The notes under the pieces: model-generated
The model's database searches: none
What the model was told of the DNA's origin: nothing
What the model saw: the letters and a program-made list of their open reading frames with translations, nothing else
NCBI RefSeq assembly: GCF_008806345.1
Contig: NZ_VZZJ01000014.1
Location: 1 to 64,000 of the forward strand
DNA: 64,000 nucleotides
Direction of reading: 5' to 3'
DNA from: Methylobacterium planeticum
Lineage (GTDB): Bacteria > Pseudomonadota > Alphaproteobacteria > Rhizobiales > Beijerinckiaceae
Shown here: positions 35,058-42,452 of the stretch, one piece after another
How the letters are laid out: every line of letters starts with the position of its first letter
Position numbering within the stretch: the stretch's first letter is position 1
Translations under genes and position numbers: made by a program

Positions 35058-35413
35058 GCGCCGAGGCCGACCGCGATCTCGACCCGGAGGGGATGAAGCG
35101 CGTCGCCTCGTCGAGGCGCTTCCCGTCGGCGTCGACGCTCGTCCCGGAGCCATCGAGGGTGCCGAACTCGGGCTGCGGCAGCTCGCTCCGCGGGTCCGTC
35201 ACCAGGAAACGGATCGCCTCGGAAGCGGGTCCATGTCGTCGCAAGGCTTCCGCGGATGCGCCTCGCGGGCGAGCCGCCGAGGCCGCAGGGGCCCGGCGGC
35301 ATCCGCCGGCTCGATCCGGTTCGGGCGGCGTGGCGCCATCGCACCCCGCGCCCCTGCCGGCCCGAGGGCCGGCGCCCCGTCCGGGACGCCGGGTCGATCC
35401 CCCTGCCCCATGC
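35058..35413. other. Spacer with a possible minus-strand gene remnant
   Basis: About 356 bases between convergent ppk2 and the exported-protein gene. On the minus strand, around 35075-35225, one frame reads like real protein (FLVTDPRSELPQPEFGTLDG, then VDADGKRLDEATRF) but has no start of its own and no stop where expected. It may be a decayed gene end. I cannot name the family. Confidence 0.3.
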
Positions 35414-35743
35414 TCAGCGGGCCGGCGCGTCGATGCGTGCGCCCCAGACGTTGAGGGTGCGACGGGCCTCGACCGGGGCAGAGGCGGCCGCGGACCCGCC
35501 CGAGGTATAGCCGCTCGGCACGGCGACCGACCCCGTCGATCCGACATCACGGCTCGGCGTCGCGGAGCGGGCGAGACCGCGCTGCGTGCCGGGAACCTGG
35601 AACCTGTGGCCCCAAGCATCGAACGTAGAGGCATCGACAGTGGAGGCATCGAAGGTGTTGGCCTCGCCGGCCCGGGCGGGCGCCGCGAGGGCTCCGAGGC
35701 TCAGGGCGACGAGGGCGGCGGCGGAAGCGGAACGAACGTGCAT
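35414..35743 (-). CDS. Exported protein with FDAST/VDAST repeats, 109 aa
   Basis: A 109-residue secreted protein. A Sec signal peptide (AAALVALSLGALAAPARA) is followed by the short repeat FDAST-VDAST-FDAWG and a second block ending LNVWGARIDAP that echoes FDAWGHRFQVP. The protein is Ser/Ala/Gly-rich and has no cysteine. I do not recognise a family. It faces a marR gene, with GTTGATATAAAC 87 bases upstream of its start resembling the marR operator, so it may be a MarR target. Confidence 0.6.
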   Translation of the reverse strand: MHVRSASAAALVALSLGALAAPARAGEANTFDASTVDASTFDAWGHRFQVPGTQRGLARSATPSRDVGSTGSVAVPSGYTSGGSAAASAPVEARRTLNVWGARIDAPAR

Positions 35744-35829
35744 CGGGTTTCTCCGTCATCGGTGAGCGGCCCTCCCGGACGGGTCCGGATCCCCACGGGG
35801 CGGGTGTCCGGGCCGCTCTTTGCGATAAC

Positions 35830-35841
35830 GTTGATATAAAC
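35830..35841. promoter_or_regulatory. MarR-type half-palindrome upstream of the exported-protein gene
   Basis: GTTGATATAAAC differs by one base from the perfect palindrome GTTGATATCAAC at 35967. A further half-site, GTTGATAT, lies at 35878. All three are in the spacer between the exported-protein gene and marR. Confidence 0.5.
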
Positions 35842-35966
35842 CTTTCTCATCGGCACGACGTGCGGTGGCGCACTTAGGTTGATATGCTCGGTTTTTCGTT
35901 CACGTCCGGCCCGGCGCCGCGGGCGATGCCGGGACGCTACCCGGCCGGGATCCCGGTCCCTATATG

Positions 35967-35978
35967 GTTGATATCAAC
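35967..35978. promoter_or_regulatory. Perfect palindrome GTTGATATCAAC before marR
   Basis: This 12-bp palindrome ends 18 bases before the marR ATG at 35997. MarR-family operators commonly take the TTGATATCAA form. Placement over the start region fits autorepression. Confidence 0.7.
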
Positions 35979-35996
35979 TATCCAACCGGTCCGCCC

Positions 35997-36446
35997 ATGA
36001 ACGCTCCGCTCGCCCTCACCCCCGACACGGCCCTGACCATCGACCGGACCTGCCTCTGCCTCAACGTCCAGCGGGCGGCCCGGGCGATCGGGCGGCGATA
36101 CGACGCCGCCCTGCGTCCCGTGGGATTGTCGAACTGGCAGTTCACGCTGCTGGTGATGCTGTCCCGCGAGGAGCCCCCGACGATCTCCACGCTCGCCCAC
36201 GATCTCGCGATGGATCGCACGACCGTGACCGCCAACCTCAAGCCTCTGGAGCGGCGCGGCCTGCTGGCGATCGCGGTGGATGCGCAGGACCGGCGCGTGC
36301 GGCGCGCGGCCCTGACGGGGACGGGGCGCGCCCTCCTGGACGATGCGCTGCCGCTCTGGCAGGCGGCCCAGGCCGCCGCCTCGGAACGCCTGGGCGAGAA
36401 TGAGCGCACCGCGCTCCTCGCGGCCATGAAGGCCGTGTCGGCCTGA
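35997..36446 (+). CDS. MarR family transcriptional regulator
   Basis: A 149-residue winged-helix regulator. The core ISTLAHDLAMDRTTVTANLK (recognition helix) followed by DAQDRRVRRAALTGTG (wing) is typical MarR. A CLCLNVQRAAR segment near the N-terminus holds two cysteines (in TCLCL), which might sense oxidants, as in OhrR-like proteins. The ATG at 35997 was preferred over 35964 because the operator palindrome overlaps the earlier start. Its neighbour msrA repairs oxidised methionine, in line with a stress role. Confidence 0.88.
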   Translation: MNAPLALTPDTALTIDRTCLCLNVQRAARAIGRRYDAALRPVGLSNWQFTLLVMLSREEPPTISTLAHDLAMDRTTVTANLKPLERRGLLAIAVDAQDRRVRRAALTGTGRALLDDALPLWQAAQAAASERLGENERTALLAAMKAVSA

Positions 36447-36524
36447 CGGGCCGTGTCGGCCTGACGGGCCGGACGGGCGCAAGGGCCCGCCCGGTGCCCC
36501 GGATCGGACGCGGCGGTGCCGGCT

Positions 36525-37040
36525 TCAGCCCTCCTGGAGCGCCCGCGCGCGGACCGGGAGCGTCCAGTTGGGCCGGATGAAGTGGCAGGTATAGCCGTCG
36601 GGACGGCGCTCGAGATAATCCTGGTGCTCGGGCTCGGCCTCCCAGAACGGACCGGCCGGGGTCACCTCGGTCACGACCTTGCCGGGCCAGAGACCGGAGG
36701 CGTTCACGTCGGCGATCGTGTCCTCGGCGGTCTGCCTCTGGGTGTCGTCGAGGGTGAAGATCGCCGAGCGATAGCTCAGGCCGCGGTCGTTGCCCTGGCG
36801 GTTCGGTGTCGTCGGGTCGTGGATCTGGAAGAAGAATTCCAGGATCCGGCGATAGCTGGTCCGCGCCGGATCGAAGGTGATCTCGATCGCCTCCGCATGC
36901 GTCCCGTGGTTGCGGTAGGTGGCGTTCGGAACGTCGCCGCCCGTGTAGCCGACGCGGGTCGCCACGACGCCCTCCTGGCGCCGGATCAGGTCCTGCATGC
37001 CCCAGAAGCAACCGCCCGCCAAAATCGCCGTCTCGCTCAT
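36525..37040 (-). CDS. msrA: Peptide-methionine (S)-S-oxide reductase
   Basis: A 171-residue cytoplasmic enzyme that reduces methionine S-sulfoxide in proteins using thioredoxin. Catalytic C11 lies in GGCFWGM. Conserved [34 protein letters not shown] and YRSAIF follow in family order. AGGAGATCAGCG precedes the ATG at 37040. Unlike many MsrA proteins, no extra C-terminal resolving cysteines are visible; the tail ends in ALQEG. It converges with marR. Confidence 0.95.
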   Translation of the reverse strand: MSETAILAGGCFWGMQDLIRRQEGVVATRVGYTGGDVPNATYRNHGTHAEAIEITFDPARTSYRRILEFFFQIHDPTTPNRQGNDRGLSYRSAIFTLDDTQRQTAEDTIADVNASGLWPGKVVTEVTPAGPFWEAEPEHQDYLERRPDGYTCHFIRPNWTLPVRARALQEG

Positions 37041-37213
37041 CGCTGATCTCCTGTCGCGCGATCGGTCCCGCCACCTTCGGCGATCCTTCGCCGGGCCGGT
37101 GTCGCGCCCCGCCGCCTCATATCGGGGCCCGGGGCGCGCCTTGCCAGGCGGCGAAGCGCCCCGCTCCCGCCGGCGCGGCGGTGGCGGCTCCCGTCCCGTC
37201 CGGCCGCCGCCCC

Positions 37214-37762
37214 TCAGCGCGGCGGCGCGAGGGCGGAGCGGGCGGCCTCCAGCAACGCGGCCCGCAGCGCCGCGTCGTTGACCGCCCGCGCGAGGACGAG
37301 GGCGCCGACCATCGTCGACAGGCTCGCGAGCGCCCGCCTGCGCCGCCGCTCGGCGGAGGCCTTCGGCAGCAAGCTCCCGATCAGGTCGGCGAAGCGGCGC
37401 ACGCCCTGCGTCAGCCGCTCGCGGACCGGGCTGTCCGGCGCCTCGCGGGAGACGTCGTTCACGAGGGCCGCGATGGGGCAGCCCTTGCCGGGCGCCGCCA
37501 CATGCGCATCCGCCAGATAGGCGGAGACGAGGGTTTCGAGGTCGCCGCGATGGTGCTGGGCGAGCGCGCAGTCGAAGGCCTCGACCGCGAGCGCGTCCTT
37601 GCTGGCGAACTGGCCGTAGAAGCCCCCGTGCGTCAGCCCCGCCGAGGCCATGATGTCCGCCACGCCGACCCCGTGCAGGCCGCGCTCGCGGAACAGCTCG
37701 GCGGCGACGGCCACCACCCTCCGGCGGTTCAGCCTGGCCTGCTCCTGTGAAACCCGCGGCAT
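37214..37762 (-). CDS. TetR/AcrR family transcriptional regulator
   Basis: A 182-residue repressor. The N-terminal helix-turn-helix (about 8-55) reads [20 protein letters not shown], then [17 protein letters not shown]. The C-terminal domain is helical with a single cysteine in [13 protein letters not shown], a feature of AcrR-type members. AAGGGGG lies upstream of the ATG at 37762. It sits 93 bases downstream of the RND permease gene, same strand, and probably represses that efflux pair. Confidence 0.9.
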   Translation of the reverse strand: MPRVSQEQARLNRRRVVAVAAELFRERGLHGVGVADIMASAGLTHGGFYGQFASKDALAVEAFDCALAQHHRGDLETLVSAYLADAHVAAPGKGCPIAALVNDVSREAPDSPVRERLTQGVRRFADLIGSLLPKASAERRRRRALASLSTMVGALVLARAVNDAALRAALLEAARSALAPPR

Positions 37763-37855
37763 CGCCTGACCCCCTTGCCTCATCCACGCGATCGAGAGCG
37801 TGCGACCATCATCTCAAACGCGGCGGCGCGAATCCCAACCCGGCCCGCATCCCCG

Positions 37856-40800
37856 TCACGAGGCCGGGGCCGGCTCGGCGCGAGCGGGCGTTCCCGAGGC
37901 CGCCCGCCGCGGCGCCCGCCTCACCCGGAACCACAGGGCGTAGAGGGCGGGCAGGAACAGCAGGGTCAGCAGCGTGCCCACGCCGACGCCGCCGATCAGC
38001 ACGTAGGCGAGCGCGCCCCAGAACACCGAGTGGGTCAGCGGGATGAAGGCGAGCATCGCCGCCACCGCGGTCAGGATCACCGGCCGGGCCCGCCGCACGG
38101 TGGATTCCACGATGGCGTCGTAATCCGACAGGCCCGCCTCGCGATCGTGATGGATCTGGTCGACGAGGATCAGGGTGTTCCGCATCAGGATGCCCGACAG
38201 CCCGATCAGGCCCAGGATGGCGTTGAAGCCGAAGGGCTGCTGGAAGGCGAGGAGCGTCGGCACGGCCCCGACCACGCCGAGGGGCGCCGTCGCGAACACC
38301 ATGAACATGGTCGAGAACGATCGGACCTGCAGCATGATCACCGTGAGGGTCACGATCAGCATCAGGGGGAAGATCGAGACCAGCGCGCTCATCGCCTTGG
38401 CGCTCTCCTCCACGGCGCCCGCCGTGTCGATGCGGTAGCCCGGGGGCAGCGCCGCCTTGATCGCGTCGAGCCGCGGCAGGATCTGCTTCGTGACGTCCGG
38501 CGGCTGCCGGCCGTCGAGCACGTCGCCCTGCACCCGGATGTAGCTCTCGCGGTCGTAGCGCTTCAGCACCGCATCCTCGTTGCGGCTCTCCAGATGCGCG
38601 ACCTGGGAGACCGGCACCGCCCGCCCGTCCCGGGTGGCGAGCGTCAGGTCGCCGATCTCGCCGAGGGAGCGGCGCTCGGGGCCGGGAGAGCGCAGGAGAA
38701 CGTCGACGCTGCGCAGGGTCTCGCGCACCTGCGTGGCGGGCGTCCCGTTGAGGAGGCTCTGCAGCTGGAGGCCGGCCTCCTTCGGCGTCAGGCCGATCAG
38801 GCGCAGGCGCTCCTGGTCGAGGACGAGGTGCAGGCTCGGGGTCTTGTTGCCCCAATCGAGGTGGACGAGGCGCATGTCGGGGTTGGCCAGCATCACGTCC
38901 CGCACCGCGGCGGCGATGGTCCGGATCACGTCGATGTCGGGCCCGAGCACCCGGAAGGCGACGGGAAACCGGATCGGCGGCCCGAACACGATCTGCATCA
39001 CCCGCACGCGGGCCTCGGGGAAGCGGCCGGAATCCACGAGCGTGCGGACCTTCGCCCGCAGCGCGTCGCGCGCGGCGCTGGTCTCGGTCTGCACGACGAT
39101 CTGGGCGAAGGCCGGATCGGGCAGCTCGGGATCGAAGGAGAGGACGAAGCGCGGCATGCCCTGGCCGACATAGCTCGTGATCGCGCGTGCCTCGGGCTGC
39201 TCGCGGATCGCGGCCTCGATCCTCCGCACGCTCGCCGCCGTGGCGCTGAAGGCGGAGCCCGTCGGCAGGGTGACCTCGACGATGAGCTCGGCGCGCTCCG
39301 AATTCGGGAAGAATTGCTGCTCGAGCTTGCCCATGCCCGCGACCGCGAGGGCGAACAACCCGATCGTGATGCCGGCGGCGAACCACTTGTGATCGACGGA
39401 CAGCCGCACCAGCCGGCGCAGGCGCTGGTAGTTCGGGGTGGCGTAGATCGCCGCGTGGCCGCCGGACGTCCGCCTGATCGCGGGCAGGAGCTTCACCCCG
39501 AGATAGGGCGTGAAGGTCACGGCCACGATCCAGGACACGATCAGCGAGAAGCCGACCACCCAGAAGATGTTGCCCGCATACTCGCCGGCCGAGGACGGCG
39601 CGAAGCCGATCGGTAGGAAGCCCGCGATGGTGACGAGGGTGCCGGTGAGCATCGGCGCGGCGGTGGCGCTCCAGGCATGGGTGGCCGCCGCGATCCGATC
39701 GGCGCCCTCCTCCATGCGCACCACCATCATCTCGATGGCGATGATGGCGTCGTCGACGAGGAGCCCGAGCGAGAGGATCAGCGCGCCGAGGGTGATCCGG
39801 TCGAAGTCGCGGCCGGTGAGCATCATCACCACGAACACCGCCGAGAGGGTGAGGGGCACGGCGAGCGCCACCACGATCCCGACCCGGAACCCGAGCGTCA
39901 GCAGGCTGACGACGATCACGACCGAGAGGGCCGTAAAGAACTTGACCATGAACTCGTGGATGGCCTCGTCGATGACCTTGGCCTGGTCGGTGATCTTGGC
40001 GAGGCTCAGCCCGGTCGGCATATCCTGGTGGATCCGCACCTCCTCGGCGTTGAGCGCCTCGCCGAGGGAGAGCCCGTTATAGCCGGGCTTCATCACGAGG
40101 CCGAGCATCAGGGCCGGCTCGCCGTCGTTGCGGATCTCGAACACCTTCGGATCCTCGTAGCCGCGCCGCACCTCCGCGATGTCGCCGAGCTTGAGGCTGC
40201 GGTCGCCGGCCGCGACCGGCAGGTTCCTGACCGCGTCGAGGCTGTCGATGGCGCCGTCGAGGCGCAGGTAGACGCGGGGGCCCGTGGTCTCGACGAAGCC
40301 GGCCGGGGTGACGTCGTTCTGGTTGGCGAGCGCCGCCAGGAGCTGCTGGCCGGAGATGCCGAGCGTCGCGAGGCGCTGATAGGAGACCTCGACGTAGATC
40401 TTCTGGGCCTGCTCGCCCAGGATGTTGATCTTCTCGACGCCCGGCACCCGCAGCAGGCGCTGGCGCAGGTCCTCGGCGCGCAGCACGAGCTGCCGGTGCG
40501 GCAGGTCGCGGGCCTGGAGCGCGTAGAGGGCGAAGTAGACGTCCGAGAACTCGTCGTTGAAGAGCGGCCCCATCACCCCGCGCGGCAGGGTCGCGGCCTG
40601 GTCGGACAGCTTCTTGCGGGCCTGGTAGAACGCCTCCTGCAGCTTGGCGGGCGGCATCTGGTCCTTCAGGAAGAGCTTCATCAGCAGGAGGCCGGGCCGC
40701 ACCGTCGTCTCGACGCGGTCGTAATAGACGAGCTCCTGCAGGCGCTTCTCGAGCGGGTCCGCGACCTGGCGCTGGATTTCGGCGGTGGTCGCGCCCGGCC

Positions 40801-40960
40801 AGGCGGCCGAGATGGACATCACCTTCACGGTGAAGGTCGGGTCCTCGGCCCGGCCGAGCCGCTCGAAGGCGAAGAGGCCGGCGACCGCCACGGCGATCAG
40901 CAGGTAGACGGTGACCGCCCGCTCCCGGACGGCGAGGGCCGAGAGGTTGAAGCCGCTCAC
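37856..40960 (-). CDS. RND efflux permease
   Basis: A 1034-residue inner-membrane proton-drug antiporter with twelve membrane helices and two large periplasmic loops. The opening FNLSALAVRERAVTVYLLIA and AEDPTFTVKVMSISAAWPGA are typical of the VexF/TriC/MexK-like branch. Proton-relay acids are visible in LGLLVDDAIIAIEMMVV. Its start overlaps the stop of the adaptor gene by four bases (ATGA), so they are translationally coupled. Substrate range unknown; solvents, dyes or antibiotics are typical. tetR follows. Confidence 0.93.
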   Translation of the reverse strand: MSGFNLSALAVRERAVTVYLLIAVAVAGLFAFERLGRAEDPTFTVKVMSISAAWPGATTAEIQRQVADPLEKRLQELVYYDRVETTVRPGLLLMKLFLKDQMPPAKLQEAFYQARKKLSDQAATLPRGVMGPLFNDEFSDVYFALYALQARDLPHRQLVLRAEDLRQRLLRVPGVEKINILGEQAQKIYVEVSYQRLATLGISGQQLLAALANQNDVTPAGFVETTGPRVYLRLDGAIDSLDAVRNLPVAAGDRSLKLGDIAEVRRGYEDPKVFEIRNDGEPALMLGLVMKPGYNGLSLGEALNAEEVRIHQDMPTGLSLAKITDQAKVIDEAIHEFMVKFFTALSVVIVVSLLTLGFRVGIVVALAVPLTLSAVFVVMMLTGRDFDRITLGALILSLGLLVDDAIIAIEMMVVRMEEGADRIAAATHAWSATAAPMLTGTLVTIAGFLPIGFAPSSAGEYAGNIFWVVGFSLIVSWIVAVTFTPYLGVKLLPAIRRTSGGHAAIYATPNYQRLRRLVRLSVDHKWFAAGITIGLFALAVAGMGKLEQQFFPNSERAELIVEVTLPTGSAFSATAASVRRIEAAIREQPEARAITSYVGQGMPRFVLSFDPELPDPAFAQIVVQTETSAARDALRAKVRTLVDSGRFPEARVRVMQIVFGPPIRFPVAFRVLGPDIDVIRTIAAAVRDVMLANPDMRLVHLDWGNKTPSLHLVLDQERLRLIGLTPKEAGLQLQSLLNGTPATQVRETLRSVDVLLRSPGPERRSLGEIGDLTLATRDGRAVPVSQVAHLESRNEDAVLKRYDRESYIRVQGDVLDGRQPPDVTKQILPRLDAIKAALPPGYRIDTAGAVEESAKAMSALVSIFPLMLIVTLTVIMLQVRSFSTMFMVFATAPLGVVGAVPTLLAFQQPFGFNAILGLIGLSGILMRNTLILVDQIHHDREAGLSDYDAIVESTVRRARPVILTAVAAMLAFIPLTHSVFWGALAYVLIGGVGVGTLLTLLFLPALYALWFRVRRAPRRAASGTPARAEPAPAS

Positions 40961-42057
40961 CGGACCACCCCCGTCAGGCTGATGGGCGCCGCCCGGACCT
41001 TCTGGCCGGCCTTGAGGAGATGCGCGCCGAGCGACACGATCCGGTCGCCGGGACTCAGCCCCGCGACGATGTCGGCGCTCTCCTCGGCCATGCGCGCGAC
41101 GGTGACGGGCTGCGGCACCACGGTCTCGGTCCCGGCGTCGAGGCGCCAGACGGAGGTGCCGTGGCCGTCGTCGAACAGGGCGGCGAGCGGCACCGCGAGC
41201 ATCGTCGCGCGCCGCGCGTCGTTCCGGAGCTGGAGCGTCACCGTCGCGCCGAGCGGCGCCGCCTCCCCGCCGCCCGACAGGATGTAGCGGGCCCGGTAGG
41301 TGCGCGTGGCCGGGTCGGCGATGGCGGAGAGCTCGCGCAGGGCCGCCGGATAGGTCGTCCGGTCCGCATCCGCGTAGAGCGTCGCCGTCGCCTCCGAGCG
41401 GGCGTTGCGCTCGGCCCCTTCGGGCAGGAAGATCTCGGCCTCCCGGGACCCGTCGCGGGCCAACCGAACGACGGTCTGGCCGGCGGCGACGACCTGGCCG
41501 GGCTCGGCTGGGACCTCCATCACGACGCCGTCCGCGTCGGCCTGGAGTTCCGCGTAGCCCGCCTGGTTCTCGATCTGGCTCGCCTGCGCCTCGGCCGCGG
41601 CCAGCTGGGCGGCGGCCGCGTCGGCGGCGGCCTTGTTCTGGTCGTAGGTCTGCCGCGAGGTCCAGCCCTCGCCGACGAGCTTGCGGCTGCGCTCCTCGTC
41701 GGCGCGGGTCTTGACCGTCTGGGCGCGGGCGGCCTCCACGGCGGCCCTGGCGGAGTTCAGCGCCAGCGCGAAGTCGGTGCGGTCGAGGCGCATCAGCGGC
41801 TGACCGCGCCTGGCACGGTCCCCCGGGTCGACCAGTCGCTCGAAGATCTTGCCGCCGACGCGAAAGCCGAGATTGCTCTCGGTGCGGGCGCGGATCACGC
41901 CGGTGTAGCGGGAATGCGCCCCGGCGCCGGTCCGGACGTCGACGATCTGCACGAGGGGTGGGGCGGGCGGCGCGGCCGTCTCGGCGGGCGTGCAGGCCGC
42001 CGGACCGAGGATCGCGAGGCCCAGGGAGGCGAGCACCGCAGGCAACGTCCGCTTCAT
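40957..42057 (-). CDS. RND efflux periplasmic adaptor (membrane fusion protein)
   Basis: A 366-residue lipoprotein adaptor. A lipobox (LAILGPAAC) ends the signal sequence. The family order follows: lipoyl half (NLGFRVGGKIFERLVDPGD), a long helical hairpin (about 95-165, rich in Ala and Gln) and the beta-barrel domain (ADADGVVMEVPAEPGQVVAAG). The ATG at 42057 has AGGAG at 12 bases' distance. It forms a unit with the downstream permease. No outer-membrane channel gene is nearby, so it must borrow one. Confidence 0.92.
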   Translation of the reverse strand: MKRTLPAVLASLGLAILGPAACTPAETAAPPAPPLVQIVDVRTGAGAHSRYTGVIRARTESNLGFRVGGKIFERLVDPGDRARRGQPLMRLDRTDFALALNSARAAVEAARAQTVKTRADEERSRKLVGEGWTSRQTYDQNKAAADAAAAQLAAAEAQASQIENQAGYAELQADADGVVMEVPAEPGQVVAAGQTVVRLARDGSREAEIFLPEGAERNARSEATATLYADADRTTYPAALRELSAIADPATRTYRARYILSGGGEAAPLGATVTLQLRNDARRATMLAVPLAALFDDGHGTSVWRLDAGTETVVPQPVTVARMAEESADIVAGLSPGDRIVSLGAHLLKAGQKVRAAPISLTGVVR

Positions 42058-42094
42058 CGTGGCACTCCTCACGCGCCGCTCCGACGCGCCGTAT

Positions 42095-42116
42095 ATAGAT
42101 GACGTTTGAAATCTAT
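42095..42116. promoter_or_regulatory. ATAGAT...ATCTAT inverted repeat upstream of the efflux adaptor
   Basis: Six-base arms with a ten-base spacer lie 38 bases before the adaptor start, in an AT-rich patch likely to contain the promoter. TetR-family repressors favour such sites, and the nearby tetR is the natural candidate. Inference only. Confidence 0.45.
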
Positions 42117-42293
42117 TTTGGCACGGGGAATCCGTCAACCGCCGTCTCGGCGACGTGAGCCGCCGTGGGCCGCCGCCCCGTGTGAGACCGCACGCGGACC
42201 CGCTGCGGGCTTCCGAAGGTTCGGCGGCTCGGGGGCCGAAGCGACCGGGTCGCCGGCACGAACGAGGCGCCAACTTAATTCATGTCGAAATCA

Positions 42294-42320
42294 TTCTAAG
42301 ATAACTTAGAACATTTCTAT
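42294..42320. promoter_or_regulatory. Irr-box (ICE)-like element before the TonB receptor
   Basis: TTCTAA (42294-42299), TTAGAA (42306-42311) and TTCTAT (42315-42320) are arranged so that TTAGAA-CAT-TTCTAT resembles the iron control element bound by Irr in Rhizobiales (TTTAGAA-NNN-TTCTAAA), with a few mismatches. It lies about 130 bases upstream of the receptor start in AT-rich sequence. An iron-responsive promoter is inferred. Confidence 0.5.
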
Positions 42321-42452
42321 AACATAGACCTTGGCAGGGCAGATAAACTTGATCACAAAACGATCACGCCGCCGTGAGGCGCGAATGAACGCAGCACTAT
42401 CGCGCTCTATCGCACCATATTGAGGTCGGCAGTTCAGCAGTACCGGCAAGAT

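Noticed and set aside
31998..35153. 1051-residue minus-strand ORF opposite phoD and ppk2
   Set aside because: Composition-driven shadow; the plus-strand frames carry complete catalytic motifs.
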